Origin: CBDBJQ01 sp965206405
GTDB lineage: Bacteria > Pseudomonadota > Alphaproteobacteria > UBA8366
Direction of reading: 5' to 3'
Length of the DNA stretch: 64,000 nt
Assembly: GCA_965206405.1 (NCBI GenBank)
Contig: CBDBJQ010000006.1
Coordinates: forward strand, 1,984,001 to 2,048,000
Shown here: piece after piece, positions 16,445-25,755 of the stretch
Position numbering within the stretch: position 1 is the first letter of the stretch
How the letters are laid out: the number at the start of each line of letters is the position of its first letter
Position numbers and translations under genes: made by a program
Notes under the pieces: generated by a model
The model's input: the letters and a program-made list of their open reading frames with translations, nothing else
What the model was told of the DNA's origin: nothing
Databases searched by the model: none

Positions 16445-17752
16445 CTAGGCGGCGGACAATGTCGGATAGACAGGAAACGCCGCGCACAACTCGGCAACTC
16501 TGGCCCGCGTCGCCGCTTCGATGGTTGCATCGCCGGTTTTGGCATCCTCGCTGCCGGCCAGGGCCTTGATCACGCCGGCCACGAGATTGCCGACTTCCCG
16601 GAACTGATCCGGACCGAAGCCGCGGCTCGTTGCCGCCGCCGAGCCCAGCCGTACGCCCGATGTAACCCGCGGCCCGGCCTCGTCGAACGGCACTGAATTC
16701 TTGTTACAAGTCAGACCGCAACGGTTCAGTGCCTCTTCAGCGTCGCGGCCGGTCACGCCGACCCGGCGCAGATCGACCAAAACGAGGTGGGTGTCCGTGC
16801 CGCCGCTGACGATATCGACGCCGTTCTCCTCCAGCGCCGCAGCCAGCGCGCAGGCGCTGTCGACGACCTGCTGGGCATAGATCTTGAACTCTGGCTGCAG
16901 TGCCTCGCGGAAGGCCACCGCCTTACCAGCGATGACATGCATCAGTGGCCCGCCCTGATAGCCGGGGAACACGGCCGAATCGATTTTTTTGCCCAGTGCC
17001 GGATCCTTGCAGGCGATCGCACCACCGCGCGGTCCGCGCAGGGTTTTGTGGGTCGTGAAAGTAACCACGTCAGCATGCGGGATCGGGCTTGGATGCACCC
17101 CGGCGGCAACCAAACCGGCGATATGCGCCATATCGACGAGCAGCATGGCGCCCACCGAATCAGCGATCGCACGAAACCGGGGGAAATCAATGATCCGCGG
17201 ATAGGCCGAGGCGCCGGCGATGATCAGGCGCGGGGATGTCTCTCGTGCCAGCACTTCCGCCGCGTCATAATCGATGATGCCGTCTTCCCGGCGCACACCG
17301 TAATGGACGGGATTGAACCACTTGCCCGACATGTTTGCCCTGGAACCGTGGGTGAGGTGCCCGCCCTGGTCGAGAGCCATTCCCATAAAGGTGTCGCCCG
17401 GTTCAAGAAGGGCGAGATAGACGGCCTCGTTGGCCTGGGCGCCCGAATGCGGCTGGACGTTCACATGGCCGACATCGAACAGGGTCTTAGCTCTCTCGAC
17501 GGCGAGCGTTTCAGCGATATCGACGTGCTCGCAGCCGCTGTAATAGCGGCGGCCCGGATAACCCTCGGCATATTTGTTGGTCATCACCGAGCCGACGGCC
17601 TCAAGCACGGCGCGACTGACGATGTTCTCCGATGCGATGAGCTCAATCTCGTTGCGCTGGCGCTCCGCCTCGCTGTCGATGGCCCGCTGAATCTCCGGAT
17701 CCCGCTCCATCAGGCTGTCGGTGAAGAACCCCGCGCTGTCAGCCCTGCTCAT
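16445..17752 (-). CDS. glyA: serine hydroxymethyltransferase
   Basis: 435 residues, full length. Hallmarks are NEIELIASENIVS, the YAEGYPGRRYYSGCE substrate loop, and the PLP lysine K236 in VTFTTHKTLRGPRGG. It interconverts serine and glycine with one-carbon transfer to tetrahydrofolate. The start overlaps the end of rpiB by 4 bases, so the two are translationally coupled; nrdR follows. Confidence 0.97.
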   Translation of the reverse strand: MSRADSAGFFTDSLMERDPEIQRAIDSEAERQRNEIELIASENIVSRAVLEAVGSVMTNKYAEGYPGRRYYSGCEHVDIAETLAVERAKTLFDVGHVNVQPHSGAQANEAVYLALLEPGDTFMGMALDQGGHLTHGSRANMSGKWFNPVHYGVRREDGIIDYDAAEVLARETSPRLIIAGASAYPRIIDFPRFRAIADSVGAMLLVDMAHIAGLVAAGVHPSPIPHADVVTFTTHKTLRGPRGGAIACKDPALGKKIDSAVFPGYQGGPLMHVIAGKAVAFREALQPEFKIYAQQVVDSACALAAALEENGVDIVSGGTDTHLVLVDLRRVGVTGRDAEEALNRCGLTCNKNSVPFDEAGPRVTSGVRLGSAAATSRGFGPDQFREVGNLVAGVIKALAGSEDAKTGDATIEAATRARVAELCAAFPVYPTLSAA

Positions 17753-18255
17753 CGACTTCCACTCTCGGACTGGTCTTTACCCCCAGATTGGTCTTTACCC
17801 CCGGACTGGCCGGACGGTGCCGCTGACATCTTGTCGACCCGGCGGCCGTGTCGTCCGCCCTCGAACCCGGTAGCCAGGAAAACCTGCAGACAGTCGCGGG
17901 CGATTTCCGCACCCGTGGTGCGGGCCCCCAGCACCAGCACGTTGGCGTCGTTATGCGCCCGGGACAGCCGCGCATCGGTCGGGCTCGAACAGAGGGCGGC
18001 GCGGATCTGCGGGTACCTGTTGGCGGCAATCGACATGCCGATCCCCGTCCCGCAGACCAGCACGCCGCGCGGCGCGGCCCCGTCACTGACGGCTTCGCAC
18101 AGGGCGCGGGCCATGTCGGGATAGTCAACCGGTGTTGAGACCTGCACACCGAGGTCCATCGGCACGCAACCGGCCTCCTCGAGAACCGTCTTGAGTGCCT
18201 CCTTGAGTTCTAGACCCGCATGATCGCAAGCAATGGCGACAGTCTGATCGGCCAT
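17749..18255 (-). CDS. rpiB: ribose-5-phosphate isomerase B
   Basis: 168 residues from ATG (MADQTVAIACDHAGLELKEA). RpiB/LacAB motifs are CDHAG, VDYPDMA, VLVCGTGIGMSIAAN (active-site Cys) and SRAHNDANVLVLGAR. It interconverts ribose-5-phosphate and ribulose-5-phosphate. The C-terminus carries an in-frame 18-bp duplication giving two GGKDQS units beyond the usual end. It overlaps glyA by 4 bases, an arrangement common in Alphaproteobacteria. Confidence 0.95.
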   Translation of the reverse strand: MADQTVAIACDHAGLELKEALKTVLEEAGCVPMDLGVQVSTPVDYPDMARALCEAVSDGAAPRGVLVCGTGIGMSIAANRYPQIRAALCSSPTDARLSRAHNDANVLVLGARTTGAEIARDCLQVFLATGFEGGRHGRRVDKMSAAPSGQSGGKDQSGGKDQSESGSR

Positions 18256-18623
18256 CGGCGCTATCCGTCTTGTCCGTAGTGTTTCCGGCAGTGTTTCCGG
18301 CGCCATGCTGGGAAATGGCGATTAAAACCCGGTCGGCAGGGCTACAACACTGTATATGGCATTGCGTTCGGAAACAACCACAACACTGGCCATAATGCCG
18401 GCAATGGGTCCGGATCCCGAAGGTGCAAAGCCACGGTTGCAGCGGGTTATGATACGGTTAGCAAGAAGCCGTTATCTTGCCAGAAAGCCGAACCGGTAAT
18501 AGAGTCCGGTCTTTTGCAGAAATTGGCAGGGACTGCGCAACACACCAGCGTGAGCCCGAATTTCTCCCGCCCTCCAGCGGACTGTCGATGCGTCGAATAT
18601 GTGAATCAGAGAAAGCTCGGAGC
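18256..18623. other. intergenic between divergent rpiB and mucR-like genes, no gene recognised
   Basis: 368 bases separate the two divergent starts. A 12-bp duplication (GTGTTTCCGGCA/G) lies near 18280-18303. A run with AT-rich hexamers (CATAAT near 18391, TATGAT near 18448) could hold promoters for the regulator gene. Nothing coding is supported. Confidence 0.5.
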
Positions 18624-19100
18624 ATGGATAAAGACACCAAAATAAACGCCGGGGACGATCTGCTCGGCATGACGTCGCGTATTGTTTCCGCCTACGTCGC
18701 CAGAAATTCCGTTCCCCCCTCCGAACTCCCGGCACTCATCGCTTCGGTCCATGCCGCCCTGTGCAAGGCGCACGATACCGCCCCAGCCACACAAGTGACC
18801 GGCGTCCGGAAGCCGAACGGGCAGCAGAAATCTGACATCTCTGTCCGCGAGTCGATCTCCCCGGATTATCTGATCTGCCTTGAAGACGGTCGCCGGCTGA
18901 AAATGCTCAAGCGTCATCTGCGTACGGCCTACAACATGACCCCGGAAGAATACCGCCGGAAATGGAACCTGCCGCACGACTATCCGATGGTTGCTCCGAG
19001 TTATTCTCGGAAACGATCGGATTTCGCCAAACGGAGCGGCTTTGGCCGCAACCGCCCCATGGCCGGGAACGCCTCACAGCCCGAATCCCGATCCTCATAG
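18624..19100 (+). CDS. MucR/Ros-family transcriptional regulator
   Basis: 158 residues from ATG (MDKDTKINAGDD). The Ros/MucR domain is near 80-145: SISPDYLICLEDGRRLKMLK, RHLRTAYNMTPEEYRRKWNL and SYSRKRSDFAKRSGFGR. The usual second histidine of the zinc finger (H..TH) is Ala here (HLRTAY), a variation seen in alphaproteobacterial members. MucR proteins silence many genes, including exopolysaccharide and virulence loci. It is monocistronic or with the downstream exporter (24 bases). Confidence 0.9.
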   Translation: MDKDTKINAGDDLLGMTSRIVSAYVARNSVPPSELPALIASVHAALCKAHDTAPATQVTGVRKPNGQQKSDISVRESISPDYLICLEDGRRLKMLKRHLRTAYNMTPEEYRRKWNLPHDYPMVAPSYSRKRSDFAKRSGFGRNRPMAGNASQPESRSS

Positions 19101-19124
19101 AGACCGGATCCACCGGCCCGCTGC

Positions 19125-20159
19125 ATGCAGAAAGGACCGGAAGGACACCGTAGCGCATCGCTGCCGCCACCTCCCGAACCCACCGACAGCGCACGCGCTG
19201 GAACTGGCACCGGGGCCGACCCCGGGACAGGAGGCACCACCCCACCGATTCCAGCCTTGGGCTGGATTCTTCTCGTCACCATCATCGTCGCCTTCGGTAG
19301 CAGCTGGCCGGCGCTGAAATACGGCGTCTCCGAGATGCCGATCCTCATCTTTCGTGCACTGACGGCAGCGCTCGGCGCCGGTGTCGTCCTTCTCTGGGCG
19401 GGTGTCTCCGAAGGATGGCCTGTCCTGCACCGGGGCGAGCGGCGCTATGCGTGTCTTTGCGCCCTGTTCAACGTGACCGGCTGGTTCCTGTTCACCGGGA
19501 TCGGGCTGGCCCTGATGGATGCTGGACGGGCCTCCATCGTCGCCTACACCATGCCGCTCTGGGCCTTTCTGGCGGGACTCGCCCTCGGTCAGGAAAAACT
19601 GACTGCCAAACGCATCTTCGGACTGGCTGCCGGTATTCTCGCGATTTTCCTTCTCGCCCTCGAGGATCTCGCCGTGATCGTTACCACGCCGCTCGGACCG
19701 CTCGCCATCTGCGCCGCTGCAGCCAGTTGGGGCATCGGCGCCGCCCTCCAGAAACGACACCCCTGGCGCACTGCGCCCATGGCGCTCGCCGGATGGCAGC
19801 TCGTGATCGGCAGCATCCCCCTGGTTCTAGCGGCGGCAATCACCGCCGAGGATCCCTTCCGCGACCTGACGCATATCGGCGTTCTGGCAACCGCCTATGT
19901 GGTGATTATCGGCAACATTCTCGGCTTTGCCATGTGGATACGCCTGATCGCCATCGTGCCCGCAGCGGTAGCGACGCTCGGCATCCTGCCGGTGCCCGTG
20001 CTCGGACTCACAGCCAGCGCCCTGATTCTCGATGAGCAAGTGGGCTGGATCGAGATCGCGGCCCTCATGCTGATTGTCGGCGCCATCAGCACCGTGCTGC
20101 CGATGCCTTCCCTCGCTACACTCCGGGGAAATATCAGCCCTCGCCGCTCAAACGACTGA
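19125..20159 (+). CDS. EamA-family (DMT) transporter
   Basis: 344 residues. The first 40 are a low-complexity Pro/Gly/Thr-rich cytoplasmic leader. About ten hydrophobic segments follow in two EamA repeats (for example ILLVTIIVAFGSSWPALKYG and AICAAAASWGIGAALQKR). DMT exporters move metabolites such as amino acids or nucleotides across the inner membrane; the substrate is not predictable. It converges with the 3-hydroxyisobutyrate dehydrogenase gene, with 1 base between stops. An internal start nearer the first helix is possible. Confidence 0.88.
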   Translation: MQKGPEGHRSASLPPPPEPTDSARAGTGTGADPGTGGTTPPIPALGWILLVTIIVAFGSSWPALKYGVSEMPILIFRALTAALGAGVVLLWAGVSEGWPVLHRGERRYACLCALFNVTGWFLFTGIGLALMDAGRASIVAYTMPLWAFLAGLALGQEKLTAKRIFGLAAGILAIFLLALEDLAVIVTTPLGPLAICAAAASWGIGAALQKRHPWRTAPMALAGWQLVIGSIPLVLAAAITAEDPFRDLTHIGVLATAYVVIIGNILGFAMWIRLIAIVPAAVATLGILPVPVLGLTASALILDEQVGWIEIAALMLIVGAISTVLPMPSLATLRGNISPRRSND

Positions 20160-20160
20160 C

Positions 20161-21069
20161 CTAGCTCTCTTTGCTGCCGTCCAGCTCACCGCTCAACAGG
20201 CGGATAATGCCGGAGAAATCATCCTCGGCGCCGCCGCCGTTGCAGTAGATGCTGTAGAGTGCTGCCGCTGCGGCCGCCATCGGAGTGGGCACACCGGTGT
20301 CGATGGAGGCATCTTGGCTCAGCCGCATATCCTTGAGCATCATCGCGCCGGTAAAGCCGGGCCGAAAGTCGTTGTTCGACGCTGCTGCCGGAGCCAGCCC
20401 CGGCGTCGGGCAGTAATCCGTCAGCGACCAACAGCGGCCAGTTGCCGTGCTCACGATATCCCAGAGTTTCTGGCGGTCGAGACCAAGCCCTTTGGCCAGA
20501 TTCATGGCCTCGCAAACGGCGATCATCGTACTGCCGGCAAGCATGTTGTTGCAGATCTTCACACCCTGCCCGTCGCCCGGGCCGCCGGCATGGAAGATGT
20601 TCTTGCCCATATTCTCGAGAAGCGGTCGCGCCCGCTCGAAGGCGGCGGCCGAACCGCCGCACATGAAGGTCAAGGTTCCGGCCTCGGCTCCAATCGTGCC
20701 GCCGGAAACCGGCGCATCCAGCATATCGAAACCCTGTTCGGCGGCGGCCGCGTGCATGGCACGTGAGGTGGCAACGTCAATAGTCGAGGCATCGATCAGT
20801 AGCGTTCCCTCACCAGCGGCAGGGAAAACCCCGTCCGCCTCGGCGTAGACCGTGCGTACCTGCGGGCCCGCCGGCAGCATGGTGACGACAGCCTCGACGT
20901 CGCGCGCCGCATCGGCGACATCTGAGGCCTGCTCGGCACCCGCGGAGACGATCCGACTGAGAGCCTGGCCCGACACATCGAAAGCCTTCACCGCATGGCC
21001 GGCACCAATGAGGTTCTGCGCCATCGGCAGTCCCATGTTACCGATACCGATAAATCCAATCCTAGCCAT
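20161..21069 (-). CDS. mmsB: 3-hydroxyisobutyrate dehydrogenase, copy 1
   Basis: 302 residues. Rossmann fold start IGFIGIGNMGLPMAQNL, substrate loop DAPVSGGTIGAEAGTL (about 118-133), catalytic K171 in GQGVKICNNM. It oxidises 3-hydroxyisobutyrate to methylmalonate semialdehyde with NAD+ in valine degradation. It is a tandem duplicate of the gene at 21111-22019, about 88 percent identical by eye and the same length. It is downstream in the same orientation as the isobutyryl-CoA dehydrogenase and CoA hydrolase genes. Confidence 0.93.
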   Translation of the reverse strand: MARIGFIGIGNMGLPMAQNLIGAGHAVKAFDVSGQALSRIVSAGAEQASDVADAARDVEAVVTMLPAGPQVRTVYAEADGVFPAAGEGTLLIDASTIDVATSRAMHAAAAEQGFDMLDAPVSGGTIGAEAGTLTFMCGGSAAAFERARPLLENMGKNIFHAGGPGDGQGVKICNNMLAGSTMIAVCEAMNLAKGLGLDRQKLWDIVSTATGRCWSLTDYCPTPGLAPAAASNNDFRPGFTGAMMLKDMRLSQDASIDTGVPTPMAAAAAALYSIYCNGGGAEDDFSGIIRLLSGELDGSKES

Positions 21070-21110
21070 GTGTTACCCCCTAATCGTGCTTCGCTGATTG
21101 CGATTCCGAC

Positions 21111-22019
21111 CTAGTCCTTCTTGTTGCCGTTCAGCTCGCCGCTCAACAGGCGGATGATGCCGGAGAAATCGTCCTCGGCGCCGCCACCATTGCAGTAGAT
21201 GCTGTAGAGCGCGGCTGCCGCGGCCGCCATCGGGGTCGGAACGCCGGTGTCGATGGAGGCATCCTGGCTCAGCCGCATATCCTTGAGCATCATCCCGCCG
21301 GTAAACCCGGGTCGGAAACCGTTGTTCGACGGTGCCGCCGGGACCGGTCCCGGCGCCGGGCAGTAATCCGACAGCGCCCAACAGCGGGCGGTTGCCGTGT
21401 TCAGGATGTCCCACAGTTTCTGGCGGTCGAGACCGAGTCCGTCGGCCAGGTTCATGGCCTCGCCAACGGCGATCATTGTGCTGCCGAGAATCATGTTGTT
21501 GCAGATCTTCACGCCCTGCCCGTCGCCCGGGCCGCCGGCGTGGAAGACGTTCTTGCCCATACCCTCGAGAATCGGCCGCGCCCGCTCGAAGGCGGCATTC
21601 GACCCGCCGCACATAAAGGTCAAGGTTCCGGCCTCGGCGCCGACAACGCCGCCGGAAACCGGCGCGTCCAGCATATCAAAACCCTGTTCGGCCGCAACTG
21701 CGTGCATGGCACGCGAGGTGGCAACATCGATGGTCGAGGCATCGATCAGCAATGTTCCCTCGGCGGCAGCGGGGAGTACCCCGTCGGCCTCGGCATAAAC
21801 CCCGCGTACATGCGGGCCCGCCGGCAGCATGGTGACGACGGTTTCGACATCGCGCGCCGCATCGGCGACATCTGAGGCCTGTTCGGCACCCGCGGAGACA
21901 ACGCGGCTTAGGGCCTGTCCCGACACATCGAAAGCCTTCACCACATGGCCGGCACCAATGAGGTTCTGTGCCATCGGAAATCCCATGTTACCGATACCGA
22001 TAAATCCGATCTTAGCCAT
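21111..22019 (-). CDS. mmsB: 3-hydroxyisobutyrate dehydrogenase, copy 2
   Basis: 302 residues from ATG (MAKIGFIGIGNMGFPMAQNL); the upstream open frame is not family-like. The same motifs as copy 1 are intact: DAPVSGGVVGAEAGTL and lysine in GQGVKICNNM. About 35 substitutions separate the two copies, scattered along the length, with no frameshift in either. Both therefore look functional. Many changes fall near the cofactor loop or in the central helix region (VCEAMNLAKG versus VGEAMNLADG). Confidence 0.93.
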   Translation of the reverse strand: MAKIGFIGIGNMGFPMAQNLIGAGHVVKAFDVSGQALSRVVSAGAEQASDVADAARDVETVVTMLPAGPHVRGVYAEADGVLPAAAEGTLLIDASTIDVATSRAMHAVAAEQGFDMLDAPVSGGVVGAEAGTLTFMCGGSNAAFERARPILEGMGKNVFHAGGPGDGQGVKICNNMILGSTMIAVGEAMNLADGLGLDRQKLWDILNTATARCWALSDYCPAPGPVPAAPSNNGFRPGFTGGMMLKDMRLSQDASIDTGVPTPMAAAAAALYSIYCNGGGAEDDFSGIIRLLSGELNGNKKD

Positions 22020-22077
22020 GTGTTTCCCCTGATTGTGTCCCGGTGCCTGATCGTGTTCCGGGGATTGTGGGCCCGGT

Positions 22078-23115
22078 CTAGCCGGGAAAGTCGAGATCCT
22101 GAGCGCCGAGAGGCTCGAAGTGGCGTTCGACCAGAGCCTCATCGACTCCGCCAAGCGTAGCGGGATTCCAAACCGGCAGGCCATCCTTGTCGACCAGTGC
22201 GGCGCGCACACCCTCGAAGAAATCGCATCCGGCCATGACGGCCTGGGTCATCCGGTATTCCATGACCATGCAGGCGTCGAAATCGAGTTCCGCGCCTAAA
22301 CGCAGCTGGCGCAGCGTGAGCTTCATGCTGGTTGGTGACTTGGCTGCCATGGATTCGCGCTGATGCTCGACCCACTTGCCGCCCTCGGCCTCCAGGCGCT
22401 CGATCATCTCCTCAACCGTGGGCGCCGAAAAACAGCGATCGATGACCTCCCGCTGTCCGGCCAGATCGGACGGGCCCGGGTCGGTTGCATGCACCGCGAT
22501 CGCCTCGTTGGGTGCTGCACCGTCGCGCAGGGCCTGGATCAGGGCCTCATGGGAAGTGGCCGGCACATGGGCATCACAGAGTTCGGCATAAAGGCAGTCG
22601 GCCGGGTTGAGCCGCGCCCCAGTCATCGACATGTACATCCCGATCTCACCGGGTAGCCGGGGCATGATCCAGCTTCCGCCGACATCGGGGAACAGGCCGA
22701 TCCCCGTCTCGGGCATTGCCACCATGGTTGCCTCCGAGGCGATCCGGAAACCGCCATGCACGGACAGGCCGACCCCGCCGCCCATGGTTATGCCGTCCAT
22801 CAACGCGAGATAGGGTTTGGCGTAATTATGGATGCGCCGGTTCATGCGATATTCCTCGCGGAAGAAATCGCGGGTGAGCGCACTCCCGTATCCCGCCTTG
22901 GCGACGGCCCGCACATCGCCACCGGCACAGAACGCGCGATCGCCGGCGCCCCGGATGACCACCACCCGCACCTCGGGATCCTCGGCCCAATCCGCGAGCA
23001 GCGGATCGATCTGTCGCACCATCCCGAGAGTCAGTGCGTTCAGGGCCTTGGGACGGTTGAGGGTAATCTCGCCAACGCCGCTCGTTATGGCAGTCAGAAT
23101 TTCGCTCTCGCTCAC
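22078..23115 (-). CDS. 3-hydroxyisobutyryl-CoA hydrolase (enoyl-CoA hydratase/isomerase family)
   Basis: 345 residues taking a GTG start (VSESEILTAITSGVGEITL). The crotonase core has DRAFCAGGDVRAVAK and GITMGGGVGLSVHGGFRIAS. MPETGIGLFPDVGGSW supplies the catalytic acid of the HIBYL-CoA hydrolase subgroup, and the C-terminal extension is typical of it. It releases 3-hydroxyisobutyrate from its CoA ester, the substrate of the two adjacent dehydrogenases. It starts 25 bases after the acyl-CoA dehydrogenase ends. Confidence 0.92.
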   Translation of the reverse strand: MSESEILTAITSGVGEITLNRPKALNALTLGMVRQIDPLLADWAEDPEVRVVVIRGAGDRAFCAGGDVRAVAKAGYGSALTRDFFREEYRMNRRIHNYAKPYLALMDGITMGGGVGLSVHGGFRIASEATMVAMPETGIGLFPDVGGSWIMPRLPGEIGMYMSMTGARLNPADCLYAELCDAHVPATSHEALIQALRDGAAPNEAIAVHATDPGPSDLAGQREVIDRCFSAPTVEEMIERLEAEGGKWVEHQRESMAAKSPTSMKLTLRQLRLGAELDFDACMVMEYRMTQAVMAGCDFFEGVRAALVDKDGLPVWNPATLGGVDEALVERHFEPLGAQDLDFPG

Positions 23116-23140
23116 ATCGCCACCCGCTGAAAGTTTTTCA

Positions 23141-24292
23141 TTATCCGCCGTGCGCCTCGTCGAGAAGCTTGCGCGCGATAATGACGCGCATGATCTCGTT
23201 GGTGCCCTCGAGAATCTGGTGAACCCTGACATCCCGGAGATGGCGCTCGATCGGATATTCCCGAATGTAGCCATAACCGCCATGGATCTGGAGCGCCTCG
23301 TTGCAGATGCGGAAACCCGCATCGGTGGCGAAACGCTTGGCCATCGCCGAACGCAAGGTTCCGGCTTCGTCGCCGGTATCGAGGGATAGTGCCGCCCGAT
23401 GCACCATCAGCCGTGCCGCCTCGAGGTCTGTTGCCATGTCGGCAATCTTGAATTGCAGGCCCTGGAAATCCGCGATTTTCTGTTCGAACTGCCGGCGCTC
23501 GAGCATGTGGGTGCGGGCCAGATCGAGGCATTTGCGCGCAGCACCGATTGAACAGGCAGAGATATTGATTCGGCCGCCATCGAGCCCCTGCATCGCGATC
23601 GAGAAACCGTCCCCCTCCTCGCCGACGCGGTTGGCCACCGGCACCCGGCAATCCTCGAAGATGACGGCCGCGGTCGGCTGACTGTTCCAGCCCATTTTGT
23701 GCTCGGGTTTGCCGAAGCTCAGGCCGGGTGTGTCCTTCTCGACCGCGATGCAGGAGATGCCTTTTGGCCCATCTTCTCCGGTCCGCACCATGCAGAGATA
23801 AACATCGCTCGCACCACCGCCGGAAATAAACGCCTTCGAGCCATTCAGAACATAACCGTCGCCATCTCGGCGAGCTGAGGTGCGCAACCCGGCCGCATCC
23901 GACCCGGCGCCAGGCTCGGTGAGGCAGTAGCTCGCGAGATGCTCCATGCGCGTCAACGCCGGCAGCCAGCGGGCGCGCTGCTCGTCGCTGCCGTGCCGGT
24001 CGATCATCCAGCAGACCATGTTGTGGATCGAGATGTAGGCCGCCGTCGAAGTGCACCCGGCCGACAGTTCCTCGAAGATGATCGCGGCGTCGAGCCGCGT
24101 CAGCCCGGAGCCCCCGTGTGCCTCTGCGCAATAGATACCGCCAAAACCGAGTGCGGCTGCAGCGCGCAGGGCGTCGACGGGGAATATGCCGCTGGCATCC
24201 CATTCCGCGGCGTTGGGTGCGAGCGTGTCCTCCGCAAAACCGCGGGCCGTATCGGCAAAGGCGCGCTGCTCCTCGCTCAGTTCGAAATCCAT
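23141..24292 (-). CDS. isobutyryl-CoA (acyl-CoA) dehydrogenase
   Basis: 383 residues from ATG (MDFELSEEQRAFADTARGFA). ACAD signatures are ASYCLTEPGAGSDAAGL (FAD-binding), a middle beta domain with CIAVEKDTPGLSFGK, and the C-terminal QIHGGYGYIREYPIERHLRD and ILEGTNEIMRVIIAR. Context with the hydroxyisobutyryl-CoA hydrolase and two hydroxyisobutyrate dehydrogenases makes isobutyryl-CoA the likely substrate (valine pathway). It passes electrons to ETF. It is the first gene of the cluster on the minus strand. Confidence 0.93.
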   Translation of the reverse strand: MDFELSEEQRAFADTARGFAEDTLAPNAAEWDASGIFPVDALRAAAALGFGGIYCAEAHGGSGLTRLDAAIIFEELSAGCTSTAAYISIHNMVCWMIDRHGSDEQRARWLPALTRMEHLASYCLTEPGAGSDAAGLRTSARRDGDGYVLNGSKAFISGGGASDVYLCMVRTGEDGPKGISCIAVEKDTPGLSFGKPEHKMGWNSQPTAAVIFEDCRVPVANRVGEEGDGFSIAMQGLDGGRINISACSIGAARKCLDLARTHMLERRQFEQKIADFQGLQFKIADMATDLEAARLMVHRAALSLDTGDEAGTLRSAMAKRFATDAGFRICNEALQIHGGYGYIREYPIERHLRDVRVHQILEGTNEIMRVIIARKLLDEAHGG

Positions 24293-24329
24293 AGCCACCT
24301 CTGGCTGTCTCAGTCCACTGCCCACAATG

Positions 24330-24370
24330 ACGGGCCTGGCCACAATGACAGGCCTGGCCACAAACATGCC
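24330..24370 (+). repeat. 18-bp direct tandem repeat
   Basis: Two near-identical 18-bp units (CCACAATGACGGGCCTGG, then the same with one change) lie side by side upstream of the acyl-CoA dehydrogenase start, followed by a partial third copy. There is no coding role. Confidence 0.8.
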
Positions 24371-24453
24371 TGCAGACCCGGCCTGTGCACAGGCTGGCAT
24401 AAAGGGGCGCAACGGCTATTCCGTCAAGATTCGGCGCGGTGCGCGCCGCGCTG

Positions 24454-25755
24454 TCAACCGATGACCGGAGCCGGACCGTAAAACAGATCTGGCAGGAAGG
24501 TGACCAGGTCGGGGAACAGCGAGATTATGATCAGCACCACGATATAGGTGATGACAAAGGGAATCACCGCGATCGATATTCTATCGATCCCGAGATTGGT
24601 TAATCGCGCAGCGACAAACAGGTTGGCGCCGACAGGTGGTGTCAGGAACCCGACCTCACAGGCGATAACCATCAGGATGCCAAACACGATCGGATCGATG
24701 CCGACTGACACCACGATGGGCAGCATCAGCGGAGTCAGCAAAATGATCTGGGCGATCGATTCGAGGAACATCCCGGTAATGATAAGGATCAGCGCGATGA
24801 CCATCAGCAGGATGAACTGGCTCTGGGTGAAACCGGACAGGAACTCGCCGATCAGCACCGGCACTTCCATCAAGCTCATTAGTTCGCCGAACGCCTTGGC
24901 CGGGCCGACGATGATCAGCACGGCGCCGGAGATCATCGCCGTGATCTTCAGGCAATGGATGAGATCGTCCCGAGTCAATTCCCGGTAGGCAACGCCGCCG
25001 ATCAACAATGCGTAGATGACGGCGACCGAAGCCGCTTCGGTCGGCGTGAAAACACCGCTGTAGATACCGCCGAGGATCAGGACCGGGGCACCGATGGCCC
25101 ATTTGCCATCCCACAAGGCGCGTCCCACCTGGGTCCAGGTGAAGGCCTCGTCGCCGCCGCTGTAGCCGCGGTTCTTGGCGATGATCCAGGTGCACAGCAG
25201 CAACAAGGCGCTGGCAATGATGCCCGGGATCACGCCGGCGAGGAACATTCGCGGGATCGAGTTATCGGACACGATACCGTAGATGATCATCAGGTTGCTT
25301 GGCGGAATAAGACTCCCGAGCGCACCGCCGGAAGCGGCGATGGCGCCGCCGAAAGCCGGATCGTAGCGCTGCCGGATCATCGCCGGGATCATCACCGCGC
25401 CGACCGCTGCGGTCGTCGCCGGGCCCGAACCCGACAGGGCGGCGAAGAAGGTGCAGCCCAGCACAGCAACCAGGCCGAGGCTTCCCGTGTAACTGCCGAT
25501 CATCGATTGCGCGATGGCAACGATCCGCACCGCCAATCCGCCCCGCTCCATCAGGGAGCCGGCGAGCACGAACAGCGGCACGGTGAGAAGCGGGAACGGC
25601 TCGACACCGGTGTACATCGCCTGGGGCAGTGCCACGAAGGGCAACTCGATCAGGAAATAGCCTACCACGGTGCCGATCGCGACCGCGATCGGGATCGGGA
25701 CACCGAGGGCGATTGCGCCCACCAGGGCGCCAAACATCATCAGGGCTTCAGACAT
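24454..25755 (-). CDS. TRAP transporter large permease (DctM)
   Basis: 433 residues from ATG (MSEALMMFGALVGAIALG), starting within the last codons of the small-permease gene (8-base overlap). About 12 hydrophobic helices are visible. The family signatures GSGPATTAAVGAVMIPAMI and ASGGALGSLIPPSNLMIIYG are present, and the C-terminal half has EVGFLTPPVGANLFVA. It is the sodium-driven membrane subunit of a TRAP importer for an organic acid or related solute. It lies downstream of the valine cluster in the same direction; a link to branched-chain acid uptake is only a guess. Confidence 0.95.
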   Translation of the reverse strand: MSEALMMFGALVGAIALGVPIPIAVAIGTVVGYFLIELPFVALPQAMYTGVEPFPLLTVPLFVLAGSLMERGGLAVRIVAIAQSMIGSYTGSLGLVAVLGCTFFAALSGSGPATTAAVGAVMIPAMIRQRYDPAFGGAIAASGGALGSLIPPSNLMIIYGIVSDNSIPRMFLAGVIPGIIASALLLLCTWIIAKNRGYSGGDEAFTWTQVGRALWDGKWAIGAPVLILGGIYSGVFTPTEAASVAVIYALLIGGVAYRELTRDDLIHCLKITAMISGAVLIIVGPAKAFGELMSLMEVPVLIGEFLSGFTQSQFILLMVIALILIITGMFLESIAQIILLTPLMLPIVVSVGIDPIVFGILMVIACEVGFLTPPVGANLFVAARLTNLGIDRISIAVIPFVITYIVVLIIISLFPDLVTFLPDLFYGPAPVIG

